A DNA stretch of 64,000 bases from Ramlibacter cellulosilyticus (GTDB lineage: Bacteria; Pseudomonadota; Gammaproteobacteria; Burkholderiales; Burkholderiaceae_C). Positions 35,196 to 44,762 of the stretch are shown one piece after another. Below the pieces are notes generated by a model. The model had not been told where the DNA came from. It ran no database searches and saw only the letters and a program-made list of their open reading frames with translations. The stretch is from NCBI RefSeq assembly GCF_014297465.1, contig NZ_JACORT010000001.1, forward strand, positions 372,001 to 436,000, read 5' to 3'. Both the position numbers and the translations under genes were made by a program. Position 1 is the stretch's first letter; every line of letters starts with the position of its first letter.

Positions 35196-35293
35196 TCAAA
35201 ACCTGTGTGGGAAACACGACAGGTCGGTGTACATTTGTGGGCGGTTCGAGAAGTATCCAGCATGCGGACACGGCCGATGCTTGCGGCTTCTTG

Positions 35294-35322
35294 ATCACGG
35301 GGATTGTAAGAACCCATCACGG
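35294..35322 (+). promoter_or_regulatory. Direct ATCACGG repeats upstream of the Crp-family gene
   Basis: ATCACGG occurs at 35294-35300 and 35316-35322, 22 bp apart start to start, or about two helical turns, so both face the same side of the DNA. They lie 27-55 bp before the Crp-family start and in the divergent trxB control region. A role as binding half-sites is inference. Confidence 0.35.
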
Positions 35323-35348
35323 CCGCTGAAGCAGGAGGGATTTGAAAC

Positions 35349-36023
35349 ATGTCGATGCTGTCCAACCTGGAGTTGATCCGCCGGGTGCCCTTGTTTGCCC
35401 TGCTGACCTCCAACCAGGCGGAGGCGGTGGCCGATGCAGTCGTCAAGCGGCGCTTCAAGCGCGGCGAGACGATCGTGGAGCAGGGCGAGAAGACCAACAC
35501 GCTCTTCATCATCCTGACCGGCCGGGTGCGCGTCGTGACGTCGGACAAGCGCGGGCGCGAGGTGATCCTCGCCACGCTGAACCCCGGCGACTACATCGGC
35601 GAGATGAGCCTGATCGACAACGAACCGCACTCGGCCACCTGCCGCGCCGAAGTGCAGACCGACATGCTGACGCTCGGCCGCGCCGAGTTCGCGCGCTGCC
35701 TGCCGGAAAACAGCTCCATGTCGTACGCGATCATGAAGGGACTGGTGCAGCGCCTGCGCCAGGCCGACCGCAAGATCGAGTCGCTGGCGCTGATGGACGT
35801 GTACGGGCGCGTGGCGCGCGCGCTGCTCGAGTTCGCGCAGCCGGATCGCGAAGGCCTCATGACCATCCGCGAGCGCATCTCCCGCCAGGACATCGCCAAG
35901 ATGGTCGGCGCCTCGCGCGAGATGGTCAGCCGGGTGATGAAGGACCTGGAGGACCGCGGCTTCATCGAGACGCGCGAGGACGGGTCGATGCTGGTGAAGG
36001 ACCGGCTGACGACGCTGGGTTGA
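35349..36023 (+). CDS. Crp/Fnr-family transcriptional regulator
   Basis: 224 residues, with GGAGGG upstream of the ATG. Residues about 10-125 are the cyclic-nucleotide-binding fold (GETIVEQGEKTNTLFIILTGRVRV, then NPGDYIGEMSLIDNEPHSATCRA). Residues about 150-220 are a winged helix with the recognition helix SRQDIAKMVGASREMVSRVMKDLEDRGFIE. The N-terminal Cys cluster of Fnr is missing, so it is not an oxygen-sensing iron-sulphur protein. The RGEMSLIDNEPHSAT-type pocket resembles that of cAMP binders, but the effector cannot be fixed. It is divergent from trxB and followed by ftsK. Confidence 0.9.
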   Translation: MSMLSNLELIRRVPLFALLTSNQAEAVADAVVKRRFKRGETIVEQGEKTNTLFIILTGRVRVVTSDKRGREVILATLNPGDYIGEMSLIDNEPHSATCRAEVQTDMLTLGRAEFARCLPENSSMSYAIMKGLVQRLRQADRKIESLALMDVYGRVARALLEFAQPDREGLMTIRERISRQDIAKMVGASREMVSRVMKDLEDRGFIETREDGSMLVKDRLTTLG

Positions 36024-36046
36024 CCCGCAAACAACACGGATGCCCT

Positions 36047-36071
36047 GGGTCCCCGTCTCCACGGGGATGAC
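36047..36071. repeat. Solitary REP-like palindrome between Crp-family gene and ftsK
   Basis: CCCCGT-CTCC-ACGGGG followed by ATGACGGTG. It shares loop and flank with the copy at 18750-18775. It lies between two co-directional genes. Confidence 0.7.
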
Positions 36072-36104
36072 GGTGTCGCACTGCGCTAAGCTCGTGCTTG
36101 CGCC

Positions 36105-38447
36105 ATGACGTACTCCCTGAACACCCTGACGGACGCCGCGCCCGCGCCGGCGTCCGGGCCGCGCGCGGGGCTGGCCCGCTTTGCCCACGAGACGGCGCTC
36201 GTGCTCGGGGCCGCGGCCCTGGTCTTCTGGCTCCTCGCGCTGCTGTCCCATTCACCCGCCGACGCGGCCTTCTCCACGTCCGGCGACGGCGGCCCGGTGC
36301 GCAACTGGGGCGGCCGCGTCGGTGCCTGGCTCGCGGACGGCAGCTTCTTCCTCCTCGGTTATTCGGCCTGGTGGTGTTTCGCCGTCGGCCTGCGGGCCTG
36401 GCTGGCGTCGCTCGCGCGCTGGATGCGAGGCGGCGAGGCCGCCCCCGAACCGGCGCCCGTGCACCGCTGGCTGCACGGCAAGCTCGCCTTCTGGATCGCG
36501 CTCGCCGTGCTGCTCGCCGCCAGCACCGGCCTCGAGTGGTCGCGCCTGTACCGCTTCGAACCGCGCCTGCCGGACCACGCGGGCGGGGCGCTCGGCTACC
36601 TGGTCGGTCCCGCGGGCATGAGCTGGCTGGGATTCCCGGGCTCCGGGCTGCTGTTCGTCGCGCTCATGGTGCTCGCGGCAGGCATCGTCTTCCGCTTCTC
36701 CTGGAGCCACGTCGCGGAGCGCATCGGCGCCTCCATCGATGCCTTCATCGTCTCGCGCCGTGAAAAGCGCGAGATCGCCGAAGACCTCGCCGTCGGCCAG
36801 CGCGCCGCGAAGGAGCGCGAGGAGACGCTGCAGGAGGAACGCATCGAGATCGAGGAGCACCATCCCACGCCGGTGCTGATCGAGCCGGTGGTGGTCGAAG
36901 TGCCCAAGAGCGAGCGCGTCGCCAAGGAGCGCCAGAAGCCGCTGTTCTCCGAGATGCCGGACAGCAAGCTGCCGCAGGTGGACCTGCTCGATGGCGCAAC
37001 GGCGCGCCAGGAGACCGTCTCGGCCGAGACGCTGGAGATGACCTCGCGGCTGATCGAGAAGAAGCTCAAGGACTTCGGCGTCGAGGTGCGCGTGGTGGCC
37101 GCCGCGCCGGGCCCGGTGATCACGCGCTACGAGATCGAACCGGCCACGGGCGTGAAGGGCTCGCAGATCGTCAACCTCGCGAAGGACCTCGCGCGCTCGC
37201 TGTCGCTCGTGTCCATCCGCGTGATCGAGACGATCCCCGGCAAGAACTACATGGCGCTGGAACTGCCCAACGCCAAGCGCCAGTCGATCCGGCTGTCGGA
37301 GATCCTCGGTTCTCAGGCGTACAACGAGGCCAAGTCGCAGCTCACGCTGGGCCTGGGCAAGGACATCGTCGGCAACCCTGTCGTGGCCGATCTCGCCAAG
37401 ATGCCGCACGTGCTGGTCGCCGGCACGACGGGCTCGGGCAAGTCGGTCGGCATCAACGCGATGATCCTCAGCCTGCTGTACAAGGCCGAGGCGCGCGACG
37501 TGCGCCTGCTGATGATCGACCCCAAGATGCTGGAGATGTCGGTCTACGAAGGCATCCCGCACCTGCTCGCGCCCGTCGTGACGGACATGCGGCAGGCCGG
37601 CAACGGCCTGACCTGGTGCGTCGCCGAGATGGAGCGGCGCTACAAGCTGATGTCGAAGCTGGGCGTGCGCAACCTGGCCGGCTACAACAACAAGATCGAC
37701 GAGGCCAAGGCGAAGGGCGAGTTCCTCTACAACCCCTTCAGCCTCACGCCGGACAGCCCCGAGCCGCTGGAGCGCCTGCCGTACATCGTGGTGGTGATCG
37801 ACGAACTCGCCGACCTGATGATGGTGGTGGGCAAGAAGATCGAGGAACTGATCGCGCGGCTCGCGCAGAAGGCGCGCGCCGCGGGCATCCACCTGATCCT
37901 CGCCACGCAGCGCCCGAGCGTCGACGTGATCACGGGCCTGATCAAGGCCAACATCCCCACGCGCATCGCGTTCCAGGTCTCGAGCAAGATCGACAGCCGC
38001 ACCATCCTCGACCAGATGGGCGCCGAGGCGCTGCTCGGGATGGGCGACCAGCTGTACATGGCCAGCGGCACCGGCCTGCCGGTGCGCGTGCACGGCGCCT
38101 TCGTGAGCGACGACGAGGTGCACCGCGTGGTGGCGTACCTGAAGGAGCAGGGCGAGCCGAACTACATCGAGGGCGTGCTGGAGGGCGGCACGGTCGACGG
38201 CGAAGGCGGCGGGGACCTCCTCGGCGGCGAAGGCGCTGCCGGCGGAGAGGCCGATCCGCTGTACGACAAGGCCGTCGAAGTGGTGCTGAAGAACCAGAAG
38301 GCGAGCATCTCGCTGGTGCAGCGGCACCTGGCCATCGGCTACAACAAGGCGGCGAACCTGCTGGAGGCGATGGAGAAGGCCGGGCTGGTGAGCCCGATGA
38401 ACGCCCGCGGCCAGCGTGAAATCCTGGTGCCCGGGCGCGCGGAGTGA
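36105..38447 (+). CDS. ftsK: DNA translocase FtsK
   Basis: 780 residues, the compact form. Four membrane segments fill residues about 25-190, then a short acidic/charged linker, then the RecA-like motor with Walker A GTTGSGKS (440-447) and Walker [11 protein letters not shown]. The C-terminal gamma winged helix is at about 710-775 ([41 protein letters not shown]), which reads KOPS sites and activates XerCD. It moves and resolves chromosome termini at the septum. The linker is much shorter than in E. coli. The next gene is lolA, a widespread proteobacterial order. Confidence 0.97.
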   Translation: MTYSLNTLTDAAPAPASGPRAGLARFAHETALVLGAAALVFWLLALLSHSPADAAFSTSGDGGPVRNWGGRVGAWLADGSFFLLGYSAWWCFAVGLRAWLASLARWMRGGEAAPEPAPVHRWLHGKLAFWIALAVLLAASTGLEWSRLYRFEPRLPDHAGGALGYLVGPAGMSWLGFPGSGLLFVALMVLAAGIVFRFSWSHVAERIGASIDAFIVSRREKREIAEDLAVGQRAAKEREETLQEERIEIEEHHPTPVLIEPVVVEVPKSERVAKERQKPLFSEMPDSKLPQVDLLDGATARQETVSAETLEMTSRLIEKKLKDFGVEVRVVAAAPGPVITRYEIEPATGVKGSQIVNLAKDLARSLSLVSIRVIETIPGKNYMALELPNAKRQSIRLSEILGSQAYNEAKSQLTLGLGKDIVGNPVVADLAKMPHVLVAGTTGSGKSVGINAMILSLLYKAEARDVRLLMIDPKMLEMSVYEGIPHLLAPVVTDMRQAGNGLTWCVAEMERRYKLMSKLGVRNLAGYNNKIDEAKAKGEFLYNPFSLTPDSPEPLERLPYIVVVIDELADLMMVVGKKIEELIARLAQKARAAGIHLILATQRPSVDVITGLIKANIPTRIAFQVSSKIDSRTILDQMGAEALLGMGDQLYMASGTGLPVRVHGAFVSDDEVHRVVAYLKEQGEPNYIEGVLEGGTVDGEGGGDLLGGEGAAGGEADPLYDKAVEVVLKNQKASISLVQRHLAIGYNKAANLLEAMEKAGLVSPMNARGQREILVPGRAE

Positions 38448-38531
38448 GCATTTCGGCCCGTCCATAACGGTTCGTAACGAACTTCGCCGGCAGGGCTCCA
38501 CCCAACGGACAATGCACTGTTGGGAGAGCCC

Positions 38532-39170
38532 ATGATCAAGAAACTGTTCGCCAGCCTCGCGCTGTCCGCCCTCGCCGTGGCCGCCCATGCGGGCGCCATG
38601 CAGAGCCTCGAGAACTTCGTGCGCACGGCCAAGACCGGCCGCGCCGATTTCACGCAGACCATCACCGCGCCGCCCCGCGAAGGCCAGGCCGCGCGCACGA
38701 AGACGTCCAGCGGGTCCTTCGAGTTCCAGCGGCCGGACCGTTTCCGCTTCGAGTACCGCAAGCCCTTCGAGCAGACCATCGTTGCCGACGGCAAGACCGT
38801 GTGGCTGCACGACAAGGACCTGAACCAGGTGAGCCAGCGCCGCCAGGCCCGCGTGCTGGCGCAGACGCCGGCAGCCGTCATCGCGGCCTCGCCCGACATG
38901 GCCACCATCCAGCGCGATTTCGACCTGAAGGAGCTGCCGGACAGCGGCGGCCTGCAGTGGGTGCAGGCCACGCCGAAGCAGAAGGAAGGCCAGCTCACGA
39001 GCATGAAGGTGGGCTTTCGCGGGGACCAGCTCGCGGCCCTGGAGATCCTGGATTCCTTCGGCCAGCGCTCGCTGCTCACGTTCAACAACATGCAGGTGAA
39101 CGCGCCCATGACCGCGGAGGCGTTCCGCTTCACGCCGCCGAAGGGCGTGGACGTGGTCGAAGCCCCTTAA
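38532..39170 (+). CDS. lolA: Outer-membrane lipoprotein carrier protein LolA
   Basis: 212 residues from ATG 38532, with GGGAGA shortly upstream; a TTG four codons earlier was rejected. Signal peptide MIKKLFASLALSALAVAAHA. The mature part shows the LolA pattern: RADFTQTITAPP, SGSFEFQRPDRFRFEYRKPFEQTIVADGKTVWLHDKDLNQV and a final TPPKGVDVVE. It shuttles lipoproteins from LolCDE to LolB through the periplasm. A small GTTCG-TAA-CGAAC inverted repeat lies in the gap to ftsK. It converges on the GNAT gene with a 4-bp overlap of the stops. Confidence 0.95.
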   Translation: MIKKLFASLALSALAVAAHAGAMQSLENFVRTAKTGRADFTQTITAPPREGQAARTKTSSGSFEFQRPDRFRFEYRKPFEQTIVADGKTVWLHDKDLNQVSQRRQARVLAQTPAAVIAASPDMATIQRDFDLKELPDSGGLQWVQATPKQKEGQLTSMKVGFRGDQLAALEILDSFGQRSLLTFNNMQVNAPMTAEAFRFTPPKGVDVVEAP

Positions 39171-40024
39171 CCCAGTTCGAAGCTCGTGATGCCATAGAGG
39201 CGGTCCATCGGGACCGCCGGCGCCTGGCCCGTGTACATGCGGGCCGTCTCGAACACCATCCGCATGCCGTGGCGGCGCGTGAGCGCCAGGGCCGCGGCAT
39301 TGGGCTCGGGGATGTCGAGGTAGACCGGCTCCTCCGGCGCTGCATGGCTGGCGAGGCCCGCGAAGAGGGCGTCCGCGATCGCCTCGGTGTCGGCGACGAG
39401 CGGGCCGATCTTCCAGCCGCGGCGGCAGGCGCGGATCACGCCGAAGCCGCGCATGGCGCCGGCTTCGACCCACCCGAGCCCCGTGGCATCCGCCTGCCGC
39501 AGCCAGCCCGCGAGAAAGGCGCCGCGCTCCGCGGGAAAGAACGGCTGGTCGCAGGCGCGCACGCTTTCGAAGGGCAGGGAATCCAGCCGGTGGAGGCGGG
39601 CATCCGGCGCCATCGCCGGCCCGCCCCGGCCTTCGTAGCGCACGTTGCGCCAGGCCAGCGCGAAGCCGGACTTGCGGTAGTTGTCCTGCTGCGCGACCAC
39701 GCCGTCCAGCCCCACCCGCCGCCCCGCGGCCGTGCCCATGCCGTGCTGCCAGAGCGCCCAGCCCAGGCCGCGACCCCGGAACCCGGGCCGCACGATGTAC
39801 AGCCCGAGGAAGGCGAAGCGGGCGCCGTACTTGACGACGGACAGGGACGCGACAGGCTCGTCGTCGAGCAGGCCGACGAAGAAGCCGCCGGGATCCGCGG
39901 CGTGGAAGGTCTCGTGGTCATGCAGGCCCGGGTTCCAGCCTTCCTGCGCCGCCCAGTCGATCGCCTGCGCGACTTCGTCCCGGGTCATCGTGCGGCAGGT
40001 GTAGCCGGGGAGCGTGGCGCCCAT
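39167..40024 (-). CDS. GNAT-family N-acetyltransferase with second C-terminal acetyltransferase-like domain
   Basis: 285 residues. The N-terminal half holds the acetyl-CoA loop IVRPGFRGRGLGWALWQHGM (Q/RxxGxG/A type) after the beta strands ASLSVVKYGARFAFLGLYIV. The C-terminal half resembles the second domain of YitH/HOLE-type acetyltransferases (FGVIRACRRGWKIGPLVADTEAIADALFAGL, then RRHGMRMVFETARMYTG). The substrate is unknown. It is preceded within 1 bp by a small membrane-anchored protein gene on the same strand, so the two are likely co-transcribed. Confidence 0.85.
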   Translation of the reverse strand: MGATLPGYTCRTMTRDEVAQAIDWAAQEGWNPGLHDHETFHAADPGGFFVGLLDDEPVASLSVVKYGARFAFLGLYIVRPGFRGRGLGWALWQHGMGTAAGRRVGLDGVVAQQDNYRKSGFALAWRNVRYEGRGGPAMAPDARLHRLDSLPFESVRACDQPFFPAERGAFLAGWLRQADATGLGWVEAGAMRGFGVIRACRRGWKIGPLVADTEAIADALFAGLASHAAPEEPVYLDIPEPNAAALALTRRHGMRMVFETARMYTGQAPAVPMDRLYGITSFELG

Positions 40025-40025
40025 G

Positions 40026-40397
40026 TCAGATCTCGCGCGCGATCTGATCGAGCTGCTTGCGCTCGATGTATTCGTCCATGCGGGAGAGCAGCCGCCACCA
40101 TTCGGAGCCGTCCTCGCGGTAGACGCGGATGGCGCCGGCGCGCACCAGGATCTTGCGCAGCTCGTCGTCCGCGAAGCCACCGAGGTGGTTGCGCAGCGTC
40201 TCGAAGGAACGATCGGTGTAGCTCTTGTGGCTGAGGAAATGGCGCGCGGTGGTCTCCGCCATGAATTCCACCTTGTGCTGCTCCTGCAGCGTGCGCAGCT
40301 GGTTGGCGAGCTGCTGGCGGTTCAGCAGCCAGCTGATGCCGCCGCCCACGAGTGCGCCGAGCAGGGCGGAGAGGGAGGACCAGAGCGCCGGATCCAT
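40026..40397 (-). CDS. Hypothetical membrane-anchored helical protein
   Basis: 123 residues. One hydrophobic segment at the start (LWSSLSALLGALVGGGISWLL, Gly-zipper-like) is followed by a charged helical region (NRQQLANQLRTLQEQHKVEFMAETTARHFLSHKSY) and a small C-terminal domain with WWRLLSRMDEYIERKQLDQI. I do not recognise a named family. It is divergent from rarA with 26 bp between starts, and directly upstream of the GNAT gene. Confidence 0.72.
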   Translation of the reverse strand: MDPALWSSLSALLGALVGGGISWLLNRQQLANQLRTLQEQHKVEFMAETTARHFLSHKSYTDRSFETLRNHLGGFADDELRKILVRAGAIRVYREDGSEWWRLLSRMDEYIERKQLDQIAREI

Positions 40398-40423
40398 GAT
40401 GCGCGCAATATAAACTGCCCGGG

Positions 40424-41722
40424 ATGAGCAGCAAATCCGCCCACGCGCCGCTGGCCGAGCGCCTGCGGCCGCAGTCCCTGGGCGAAGTCATCGGCCAGCA
40501 GCACCTCCTGGGCGAGGGCATGCCGCTGCGCATCGCCTTCGAATCCGGCCAGCCGCACAGCTGCATCCTGTGGGGGCCCCCGGGCACCGGCAAGACGACG
40601 ATCGCGCGCCTGATGGCCGACGCCTTCGACGCGCAGTTCATCACCATCAGCGCGGTGCTGGGCGGCGTCAAGGACATCCGCGAAGCCGTGGAGCAGGCGC
40701 AGGTCGCGCAGGCGCACGGCCGCCGCACCATCGTCTTCGTCGACGAGGTGCACCGCTTCAACAAGAGCCAGCAGGACGCCTTCCTGCCGCACGTGGAATC
40801 GGGCCTCTTCACCTTCATCGGCGCGACCACCGAGAACCCGTCCTTCGAGGTGAATTCCGCCTTGCTCTCGCGCGCCGCGGTGTACGTGCTGCAGCCGCTG
40901 TCCGAGGACGACCTGAAGCAGATCGTGCAGCGGGCGCAGGCGATCGACGCGGTGCCGCCCATCGAGGCGGCGGCCCTGGACCGGCTGATCGGCTACGCCG
41001 ACGGCGACGCGCGCCGGCTGCTGAACACCCTGGAGACCCTGGCGGTCGCCGCCACCAGGGAGAAGCGCAGCGAGGTGAGCGACGAGTGGCTGCTGAAGGT
41101 GCTCGGCGAACGCATGCGCCGCTACGACAAGGGCGGCGAGCAGTTCTACGACACCATCAGCGCCCTGCACAAGTCCATGCGCGGCTCCGACCCGGACGCC
41201 ACGCTGTACTGGCTGGTGCGCATGCTCGACGGCGGCGTGGATCCGCGCTACATCTGCCGCCGGATGATCCGCATGGCCGTGGAGGACGTCGGCCTCGCGG
41301 ACCCGCGTGCCCTGCGCATGGCGCTGGACGCCGCGGACGTCTACGAGCGCCTGGGCAGCCCCGAAGGCGAGCTGGCGATCGCCGAGTGCCTGGTCTACCT
41401 CGCGGTCGCGCCCAAGTCGAACGCCGTCTATGTCGCGTACAACGAGGCGCGCGCGCTGGTGCGCAAGGACGGCACCCGCCCCGTCCCGATGCACCTGCGC
41501 AATGCGCCCACCCGCCTGATGAAGGACCTGGGCTACGGCAAGGAGTACCGGTATGCGCACGACGAGGCGGGCGGGTTCGCGGCGGGGGAGAACTACTTCC
41601 CGGAAGGCATGCGGCCGCCGAATTTCTACCGTCCGGTGGAACGCGGACTGGAGATCCGCATTGCGGAAAAGCTGCGCGAGCTGCGCGCCCTGAACGCGCG
41701 CGAACAAGGGAGAAACCCCTAG
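40424..41722 (+). CDS. rarA: Replication-associated recombination protein A (AAA+ ATPase)
   Basis: 432 residues. Walker A GPPGTGKTT, Walker B TIVFVDEVHRFNKSQQD, sensor GATTENPSFEVN, and the C-terminal MgsA/WHIP tetramerisation domain (DPRYICRRMIRMAVEDVGLADPRALRMA). RarA/MgsA acts at stalled replication forks with RecA and SSB. Monocistronic; a rho-independent terminator lies 50 bp downstream. Confidence 0.95.
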   Translation: MSSKSAHAPLAERLRPQSLGEVIGQQHLLGEGMPLRIAFESGQPHSCILWGPPGTGKTTIARLMADAFDAQFITISAVLGGVKDIREAVEQAQVAQAHGRRTIVFVDEVHRFNKSQQDAFLPHVESGLFTFIGATTENPSFEVNSALLSRAAVYVLQPLSEDDLKQIVQRAQAIDAVPPIEAAALDRLIGYADGDARRLLNTLETLAVAATREKRSEVSDEWLLKVLGERMRRYDKGGEQFYDTISALHKSMRGSDPDATLYWLVRMLDGGVDPRYICRRMIRMAVEDVGLADPRALRMALDAADVYERLGSPEGELAIAECLVYLAVAPKSNAVYVAYNEARALVRKDGTRPVPMHLRNAPTRLMKDLGYGKEYRYAHDEAGGFAAGENYFPEGMRPPNFYRPVERGLEIRIAEKLRELRALNAREQGRNP

Positions 41723-41772
41723 AAATAACGTCCGGGACCGCTCAGGCAGCGCCCTTAAAATTCCGCCCCAAG

Positions 41773-41804
41773 AACCCGCCCAGGATCCGCATGGCGGGTT
41801 TTTT
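41773..41804 (+). terminator. Rho-independent terminator after rarA
   Basis: AACCCGCC (41773-41780) and GGCGGGTT (41793-41800) form the stem and a run of T follows. It separates rarA from the liv operon. Confidence 0.88.
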
Positions 41805-41876
41805 GCTAGATGGCGAGGCCGTCCCACGAAGGCGGCCATCGACACGACAAGCGGCGAAGAAACGGAGAACCCTTCT

Positions 41877-42806
41877 ATGGAAGTCCTGCTGCAGCAGATC
41901 ATCAACGGTCTGGTCCTCGGCAGCATGTACGCCCTGGTGGCCCTCGGCTACACCATGGTGTACGGCATCATCAACCTGATCAACTTCGCCCACGGAGAGG
42001 TCCTGATGGTGGGCGCGCTCACCAGCTGGGCGATCATCACCACGGCGCAGGAGGCGATGCCCGGCATTCCCGGCTGGCTGCTGCTCCTCGTGGCGCTCGT
42101 GATCTCCTGCGTGGTCGCCGCCACCCTGAACTTCGTCATCGAGAAGGTCGCCTACCGGCCGCTGCGCAACAGCCCCAAGCTGGCGCCCCTGATCACCGCC
42201 ATCGGCATGTCGATCCTGCTGCAGACGCTGGCGATGATCATCTTCAAGCCGAACTACAAGCCGTATCCCACGCTGCTGCCGGCTGCACCCATCCAGTTCG
42301 CGGGCGCGGTGATCACGACGACGCAGATCATGATCCTGGGCATGACGGCGGTTTCGCTCGCCGTGCTGATGTACCTGGTGAACTACACCCGCCTGGGCCG
42401 CGCGATGCGCGCCACGGCGGAGAACCCGCGGGTGGCCGCGCTGATGGGCGTGAAGCCCGACATGGTCATCTCCGCGACCTTCATCATCGGTGCCGTGCTC
42501 GCCACCATCGCCGGCGTGATGTACGCCTCGAACTACGGCACCGTGCAGCACACCATGGGCTTCCTGCCGGGGCTCAAGGCCTTCACCGCGGCCGTGTTCG
42601 GCGGCATCGGCAACCTGGCCGGCGCGGTGGTGGGCGGCGTGCTCCTCGGGCTGATCGAATCGATCGGCTCCGGCTACCTCGGGGTGCTCACGGGCGGCGT
42701 GCTGGGCAGCCACTACTCCGACATCTTCGCGTTCATCGTCCTGATCGTGGTGCTCACGCTGCGGCCTTCCGGCCTGCTCGGCGAACGCGTCGCGGACCGC
42801 GCCTGA
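41877..42806 (+). CDS. livH: Branched-chain amino acid ABC transporter permease LivH
   Basis: 309 residues, about eight membrane segments, with the family start QQIINGLVLGSMYALVALGYTMVYGIINLINFAHGE and the EAA-like loop NPRVAALMGVKPD. It forms the inner-membrane channel with LivM. It is the first gene of a four-gene operon livHMGF; the gap to livM is 13 bp. Confidence 0.95.
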   Translation: MEVLLQQIINGLVLGSMYALVALGYTMVYGIINLINFAHGEVLMVGALTSWAIITTAQEAMPGIPGWLLLLVALVISCVVAATLNFVIEKVAYRPLRNSPKLAPLITAIGMSILLQTLAMIIFKPNYKPYPTLLPAAPIQFAGAVITTTQIMILGMTAVSLAVLMYLVNYTRLGRAMRATAENPRVAALMGVKPDMVISATFIIGAVLATIAGVMYASNYGTVQHTMGFLPGLKAFTAAVFGGIGNLAGAVVGGVLLGLIESIGSGYLGVLTGGVLGSHYSDIFAFIVLIVVLTLRPSGLLGERVADRA

Positions 42807-42819
42807 AGGAGTCCGCGCC

Positions 42820-43962
42820 ATGCTCGACAAGCAAAAGAAGATGGTGCTGTGGGTGCTGGGCGCCCTGGCGCTCGCGATCCTGCCGCTGCTGTTGCAGGCT
42901 GCCGGCAACTTCTGGGTGCGCATCGCGGACACCGCGCTGCTCTACGTGCTGCTGGCCCTCGGCCTCAACATCGTCGTCGGCTACGCCGGCCTGCTGGACC
43001 TGGGCTTCGTCGCGTTCTTCGCGATCGGCGCCTACATGTACGGCCTGATGGCCTCGCCGCACCTGTCCGAGAACTTCCCCTGGTTCGCGCAGATGTTCCC
43101 GAACGGGCTGCACACCTCGATCTGGCTGGTGATCCCGATGGGGGCGGCGCTGGCGGGCTTCTTCGGGATCCTGCTGGGCGCGCCGACGCTGAAGCTGCGC
43201 GGCGACTACCTGGCCATCGTGACGCTCGGCTTCGGCGAGATCATCCGCGTGTTCCTGAACAACCTGGACCACCCGGTGAACCTCACCAACGGTCCCAAGG
43301 GCCTGTCGCAGATCGACAGCATCACGCTCTTCAAGTTCGATGCGCTGGGCATTCCCGGCCTCAACCTGGCCAAGCGCATCGACGTCACCGAGGACTACTC
43401 GATCAACTCGGTGACGCTCTACTACTACCTGTTCCTGGCGCTCGTGGTGCTCAGCGTCGTCATCTGCCATCGCCTGGAGCTCTCGCGCATCGGCCGCGCA
43501 TGGATGGCGATCCGCGAGGACGAGATCGCGGCCAAGGCGATGGGCATCAACACGCGCAACATGAAGCTGCTCGCGTTCGGCATGGGCGCCACCTTCGGCG
43601 GCGTGTCCGGCACGATGTTCGCGGCCTTCCAGGGCTTCATCTCGCCCGAGTCCTTCAGCCTGATGGAGTCCGTGATGATCGTGGCCATGGTGGTGCTGGG
43701 CGGCATCGGCCACCTGCCCGGCGTGATCCTCGGCGCGGTGCTGCTGTCGGCGCTGCCGGAGGTGCTGCGCTGGGTGTCGGGCGTGTTCGACCTGCAGTCC
43801 GTGACCGGCGGCCGCCTCGACGCGTCCATCCTGCGGCAGCTGCTGATCGCGCTGGCGATGATCATCGTGATGCTGCTGCGCCCGCGCGGGCTGTGGCCGA
43901 CGCCGGAGCACGGCAAGTCGCTCCAGCGCGCGAACGGCACGAAGCCGGGGGCGGCAGCATGA
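42820..43962 (+). CDS. livM: Branched-chain amino acid ABC transporter permease LivM
   Basis: 380 residues, about nine membrane segments. Family signatures GLNIVVGYAGLLDLGFVAFFAIGAY, RGDYLAIVTLGFGEIIRV and the EAA loop RIGRAWMAIREDEIAAKAMGIN are present. The stop overlaps the livG start (ATGA), so translation is coupled. Confidence 0.95.
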   Translation: MLDKQKKMVLWVLGALALAILPLLLQAAGNFWVRIADTALLYVLLALGLNIVVGYAGLLDLGFVAFFAIGAYMYGLMASPHLSENFPWFAQMFPNGLHTSIWLVIPMGAALAGFFGILLGAPTLKLRGDYLAIVTLGFGEIIRVFLNNLDHPVNLTNGPKGLSQIDSITLFKFDALGIPGLNLAKRIDVTEDYSINSVTLYYYLFLALVVLSVVICHRLELSRIGRAWMAIREDEIAAKAMGINTRNMKLLAFGMGATFGGVSGTMFAAFQGFISPESFSLMESVMIVAMVVLGGIGHLPGVILGAVLLSALPEVLRWVSGVFDLQSVTGGRLDASILRQLLIALAMIIVMLLRPRGLWPTPEHGKSLQRANGTKPGAAA

Positions 43963-44762
43963 CGGACACCGTTCTCCGCGTCGCCGGCATCAGCAAGCGC
44001 TTCGGCGGCCTGCAGGCCCTGTCGGACGTGGGCCTCACCATCGAGCGCGGCCAGGTCTACGGCCTGATCGGCCCCAACGGCGCCGGCAAGACCACGTTCT
44101 TCAACGTGATCACGGGCCTCTACACGCCGGACAGCGGCACCTTCGAACTCGCCGGCAAGCCCTACACGCCCACGGCGGTGCACGAGGTGGCCCGCGCGGG
44201 CATCGCGCGCACCTTCCAGAACATCCGCCTCTTCGCCGACATGACGGCGCTGGAGAACGTGATGGTCGGCCGCCACGTGCGCACGCGCTCGGGCCTCCTC
44301 GGCGCGATGTTCCGCACCAAGGGGTTCAAGGCGGAGGAGGCGGCGATCGCCCAGCGCGCGCGCGAACTCCTCGACTACGTCGGCATCGGCCGGCTCGCCG
44401 ACTTCAAGGCACGCACGCTCTCGTACGGCGACCAGCGCCGGCTGGAGATCGCCCGTGCGCTCGCCACCGACCCGCAGCTGATCGCGCTCGACGAGCCCGC
44501 GGCCGGCATGAACTCCACGGAGAAAGTGGTGCTGCGCGAACTGATCGACCGCATCCGCAACGACGGCCGCACCATCCTGCTGATCGAGCACGACGTGAAG
44601 CTGGTGATGGGCCTGTGCGACCGCGTCACCGTGCTGGACTACGGCAAGCAGATCGCCGAGGGCTCGCCCTACGACGTCCAGCGCAACGAGAAGGTGATCG
44701 AGGCCTACCTCGGGCACAGCCACAAACCCACGCAGGCGCTGCCGACGGGAGACGCCACATGA
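43959..44762 (+). CDS. livG: Branched-chain amino acid ABC transporter ATPase LivG
   Basis: 267 residues. Walker A GPNGAGKTT, Q-loop in RTFQNIRLF, signature LSYGDQRRLEIARALA (a degenerate LSGGQ, as normal for LivG) and Walker B LIALDEPAAGMN, with the switch His in LLIEHDVK. It has ATGA overlaps with livM before it and livF after it. Confidence 0.96.
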   Translation: MTDTVLRVAGISKRFGGLQALSDVGLTIERGQVYGLIGPNGAGKTTFFNVITGLYTPDSGTFELAGKPYTPTAVHEVARAGIARTFQNIRLFADMTALENVMVGRHVRTRSGLLGAMFRTKGFKAEEAAIAQRARELLDYVGIGRLADFKARTLSYGDQRRLEIARALATDPQLIALDEPAAGMNSTEKVVLRELIDRIRNDGRTILLIEHDVKLVMGLCDRVTVLDYGKQIAEGSPYDVQRNEKVIEAYLGHSHKPTQALPTGDAT